Shown: positions 5,103 through 6,085 of the stretch, in pieces | Layout: each line of letters opens with the position of its first letter | Numbering within the stretch: position 1 is the first letter of the stretch | Source: Burkholderiales bacterium | Lineage (GTDB): Bacteria; Pseudomonadota; Gammaproteobacteria; Burkholderiales; Burkholderiaceae_C | DNA: 6,085 nt | Assembly (NCBI GenBank): GCA_028869035.1 | Contig: JAGWTL010000185.1 | Location: 1-6,085, forward strand | Direction of reading: 5' to 3' | Position numbers and translations under genes: made by a program | Notes under the pieces: generated by a model | Databases searched by the model: none | What the model was told of the DNA's origin: nothing | Seen by the model: only the letters and a program-made list of their open reading frames with translations

Positions 5103-5321
5103 GGCCTGTTCCTTGCGATGACTGCCGATGGTAATGCCGGGCGCGCATGGCGCCGGAGTCGGATTGGCTTGAGGACAGGGCTGGCCATCAGGGGGCTCCC
5201 AGGAAACTTCTGTTTAATAAGCATACATACCAGTTGGCCGGGGTGCCGCCGGGGTTTACCCGGGGGGAGGTGGGCGCGCCACGCCAGCCGAATACACTTG
5301 CCGACCAGGATGACGAACCCC
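5103..5321. promoter_or_regulatory. Divergent control region between gtdA and the MarR gene
   Basis: This 219-base spacer should hold both promoters and the MarR operator. The only AT-rich stretch is about 5209-5230 (TTTAATAAGCATACATAC), a quasi-palindrome GTTTAATAAGC followed by ATAC repeats; it is the best place for the gtdA promoter and operator. No hexamer pair is good enough to name a promoter. Two other structures are visible: a bulged hairpin CCGG(G)CGC/GCGCCGG at 5137-5156, in the gtdA leader, and CCGGG/CCCGG at 5249-5263 upstream of the regulator. A weak TACACT (5293-5298) lies ahead of the regulator start. Confidence 0.4.
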
Positions 5322-5762
5322 ATGAGCAAGAGCTACGACTTTCCCCACGCCCCGGGCCACCTGATCCGCCGGGCCCACCAGGTTTCGGTGGCCGCCTTCA
5401 TGGAAGAGACGGCCAGCTACGACGTCACGCCTGTGCAGTTCGCCCTGCTCAATGCGCTCATGGACACCCCGGGGGCGGATCAGGTCACGCTGGCAGCACG
5501 CGTGGCTTTCGATCCCGCCACCTCGGGTTCGGTCATCGGTCGTCTGGAGGCCAAGGGCTGGGTGCGGCGCGAGGCCGACCAGAACGACCGCCGCCGCAAG
5601 CTGCTCTGGATCACGCCCGAAGGCGAGGCGACCGTGCAGCAGATGAAACGCGCCGTGGCGCGGGTGCAGACCCGTATCCTGGGGCCGCTCAACGCCACCG
5701 AACGCGAGCAGATCATGCGCCTGCTGACCAAGCTCGTGGCCGGCCACGATCAACAGGGTTGA
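5322..5762 (+). CDS. MarR-family transcriptional regulator
   Basis: This 146-residue protein has MarR winged-helix architecture: an N-terminal dimerisation helix (about 10-30, HAPGHLIRRAHQVSVAAFMEE), helix-turn-helix (about 36-79, with VTPVQFALLNAL and the recognition helix around DPATSGSVIGRLEAKG), a wing with the family signature DQNDRRRKLLWITPEG (86-101), and C-terminal dimerisation helices (103-140). MarR proteins usually repress and are released by small aromatic ligands, so a role in sensing gentisate or a precursor and controlling the divergent gtdA operon is likely (inference). ATG 5322 is preferred because AGGA (5307-5310) lies 11 bases upstream. ATG 5310 in the same frame would add four residues but has only AGG immediately adjacent. 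The frame stays open far upstream across gtdA, but that part is an antisense shadow. Confidence 0.9.
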   Translation: MSKSYDFPHAPGHLIRRAHQVSVAAFMEETASYDVTPVQFALLNALMDTPGADQVTLAARVAFDPATSGSVIGRLEAKGWVRREADQNDRRRKLLWITPEGEATVQQMKRAVARVQTRILGPLNATEREQIMRLLTKLVAGHDQQG

Positions 5763-5780
5763 GCAGATCTGCGCCTGTTG
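5751..5780. repeat. Nested inverted repeat at the convergent marR/ABM junction
   Basis: CAACAGG (5751-5757) and CCTGTTG (5774-5780) form a perfect 7-bp stem. Inside it the perfect palindrome GCAGATCTGC (5763-5772) forms an inner stem. The structure straddles the MarR stop codon and lies 11 bases from the stop of the converging gene. There is no T tract on either side, so it is not a classical intrinsic terminator, though it could stabilise both 3' ends. Confidence 0.5.
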
Positions 5781-5791
5781 TGGCCGGGGTT

Positions 5792-6085
5792 TCAGTGCGA
5801 TTTCGCCAGCAGCGTGAAATGCTCCACCTGCGGCGGCGAGGCGAAAAAGGGGCCGACGATGGCGCGCCAGTCGGCAAAGGCCGGCGACTGGCGGAAATGC
5901 ACGGTGTGGTCCTCCAGCGTGTCCCAGAAGATCATCAGGATGTAGCGGTCCGGGTGCTCGACGCCCTTGTTCACCTTGAAGCCGCGGTAGCCCCGGGCCT
6001 TGCTGATGACGGTGGCCAGTCCGCGCTGGATGGCCTCGTCGAAGGCGGTCTGCTGGTCTGCGTGGATGCGGATATCGGCAATTTC
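5792..6085 (-). CDS. Antibiotic biosynthesis monooxygenase-fold (YgiN-like) protein, N-terminus cut by window edge
   Basis: The visible 97 codons run in frame from the right edge (EIADIRIH...) to TGA at 5794-5792. Members of this small dimeric ferredoxin-like (ABM) family are about 100 residues, so only a few N-terminal residues seem to be missing. Recognisable elements are the first strand EIADIRIH, the helix QTAFDEAIQRGLATVISKARG, the strand YRGFKVNKGVEHPDRYILMIFWDTLEDHTVHFRQSPAFADWRA region with its conserved W and H, and the C-terminal strand VEHFTLLAK. The family includes quinol monooxygenases and heme-degrading enzymes, but most members have no known substrate. A GTG at 5974 would give a 60-residue product missing the first strand and helix, so it is not the true start. 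It converges on marR with a 29-base gap; a link to gentisate metabolism is not shown. Confidence 0.88.
   Translation of the reverse strand, partial: EIADIRIHADQQTAFDEAIQRGLATVISKARGYRGFKVNKGVEHPDRYILMIFWDTLEDHTVHFRQSPAFADWRAIVGPFFASPPQVEHFTLLAKSH

Noticed and set aside
4656..5321. Upstream extension of the MarR frame across gtdA
   Set aside because: The part before ATG 5322 (or 5310) is antisense to gtdA and to the control region, while MarR similarity starts only at the internal ATG.

Overview
The window looks like chromosome from a GC-rich betaproteobacterium of the Burkholderiales, probably Comamonadaceae-like. The evidence is strong G/C third-position codon bias, typical betaproteobacterial tRNA sequences with encoded CCA ends, and a gentisate-type catabolic cluster paired with a TRAP transporter. 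The genus is an inference and was not tested by any search. There is no mobile element, CRISPR array or integrase, and no gene-free stretch longer than about 300 bases.

Left part (1-1527), housekeeping. The last codons of an unidentified gene lead directly into tcdA, which makes the cyclic t6A modification at position 37 of ANN-decoding tRNAs. A near-consensus promoter overlapping the tcdA stop drives tRNA-Lys(TTT) and tRNA-Asn(GTT), which end in a strong intrinsic terminator. A second terminator lies back to back with it and belongs to tRNA-Lys(CTT) on the opposite strand. All three tRNAs read ANN codons, so they are expected TcdA substrates (established for the family; the link through gene order is my inference). 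A tiny lipoprotein gene follows.

Middle part (1528-5102, minus strand), an aromatic-acid operon transcribed right to left: gentisate 1,2-dioxygenase, a fumarylpyruvate hydrolase-like FAH-family enzyme, TRAP small permease (DctQ) and TRAP large permease (DctM). Two junctions are 4-base ATGA stop/start overlaps and the third gap is 28 bases. The likely logic is uptake of an aromatic or organic acid, ring cleavage of gentisate to maleylpyruvate, and hydrolysis to pyruvate plus a C4 dicarboxylate. The window lacks the TRAP solute-binding protein, the maleylpyruvate isomerase and any ring-hydroxylating enzyme.

Right part (5103-6085). A MarR-family regulator is divergent from the operon across a roughly 220-base control region and is the obvious candidate regulator. 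It converges on a YgiN-like antibiotic-biosynthesis-monooxygenase-fold protein that is cut by the window edge.

I did not find a clearly novel system. The most notable points are the unusual stem pairs in tRNA-Lys(TTT), a leader element that can pair with that tRNA's acceptor strand, the TRAP permease pair without a binding protein, and the incomplete gentisate route.
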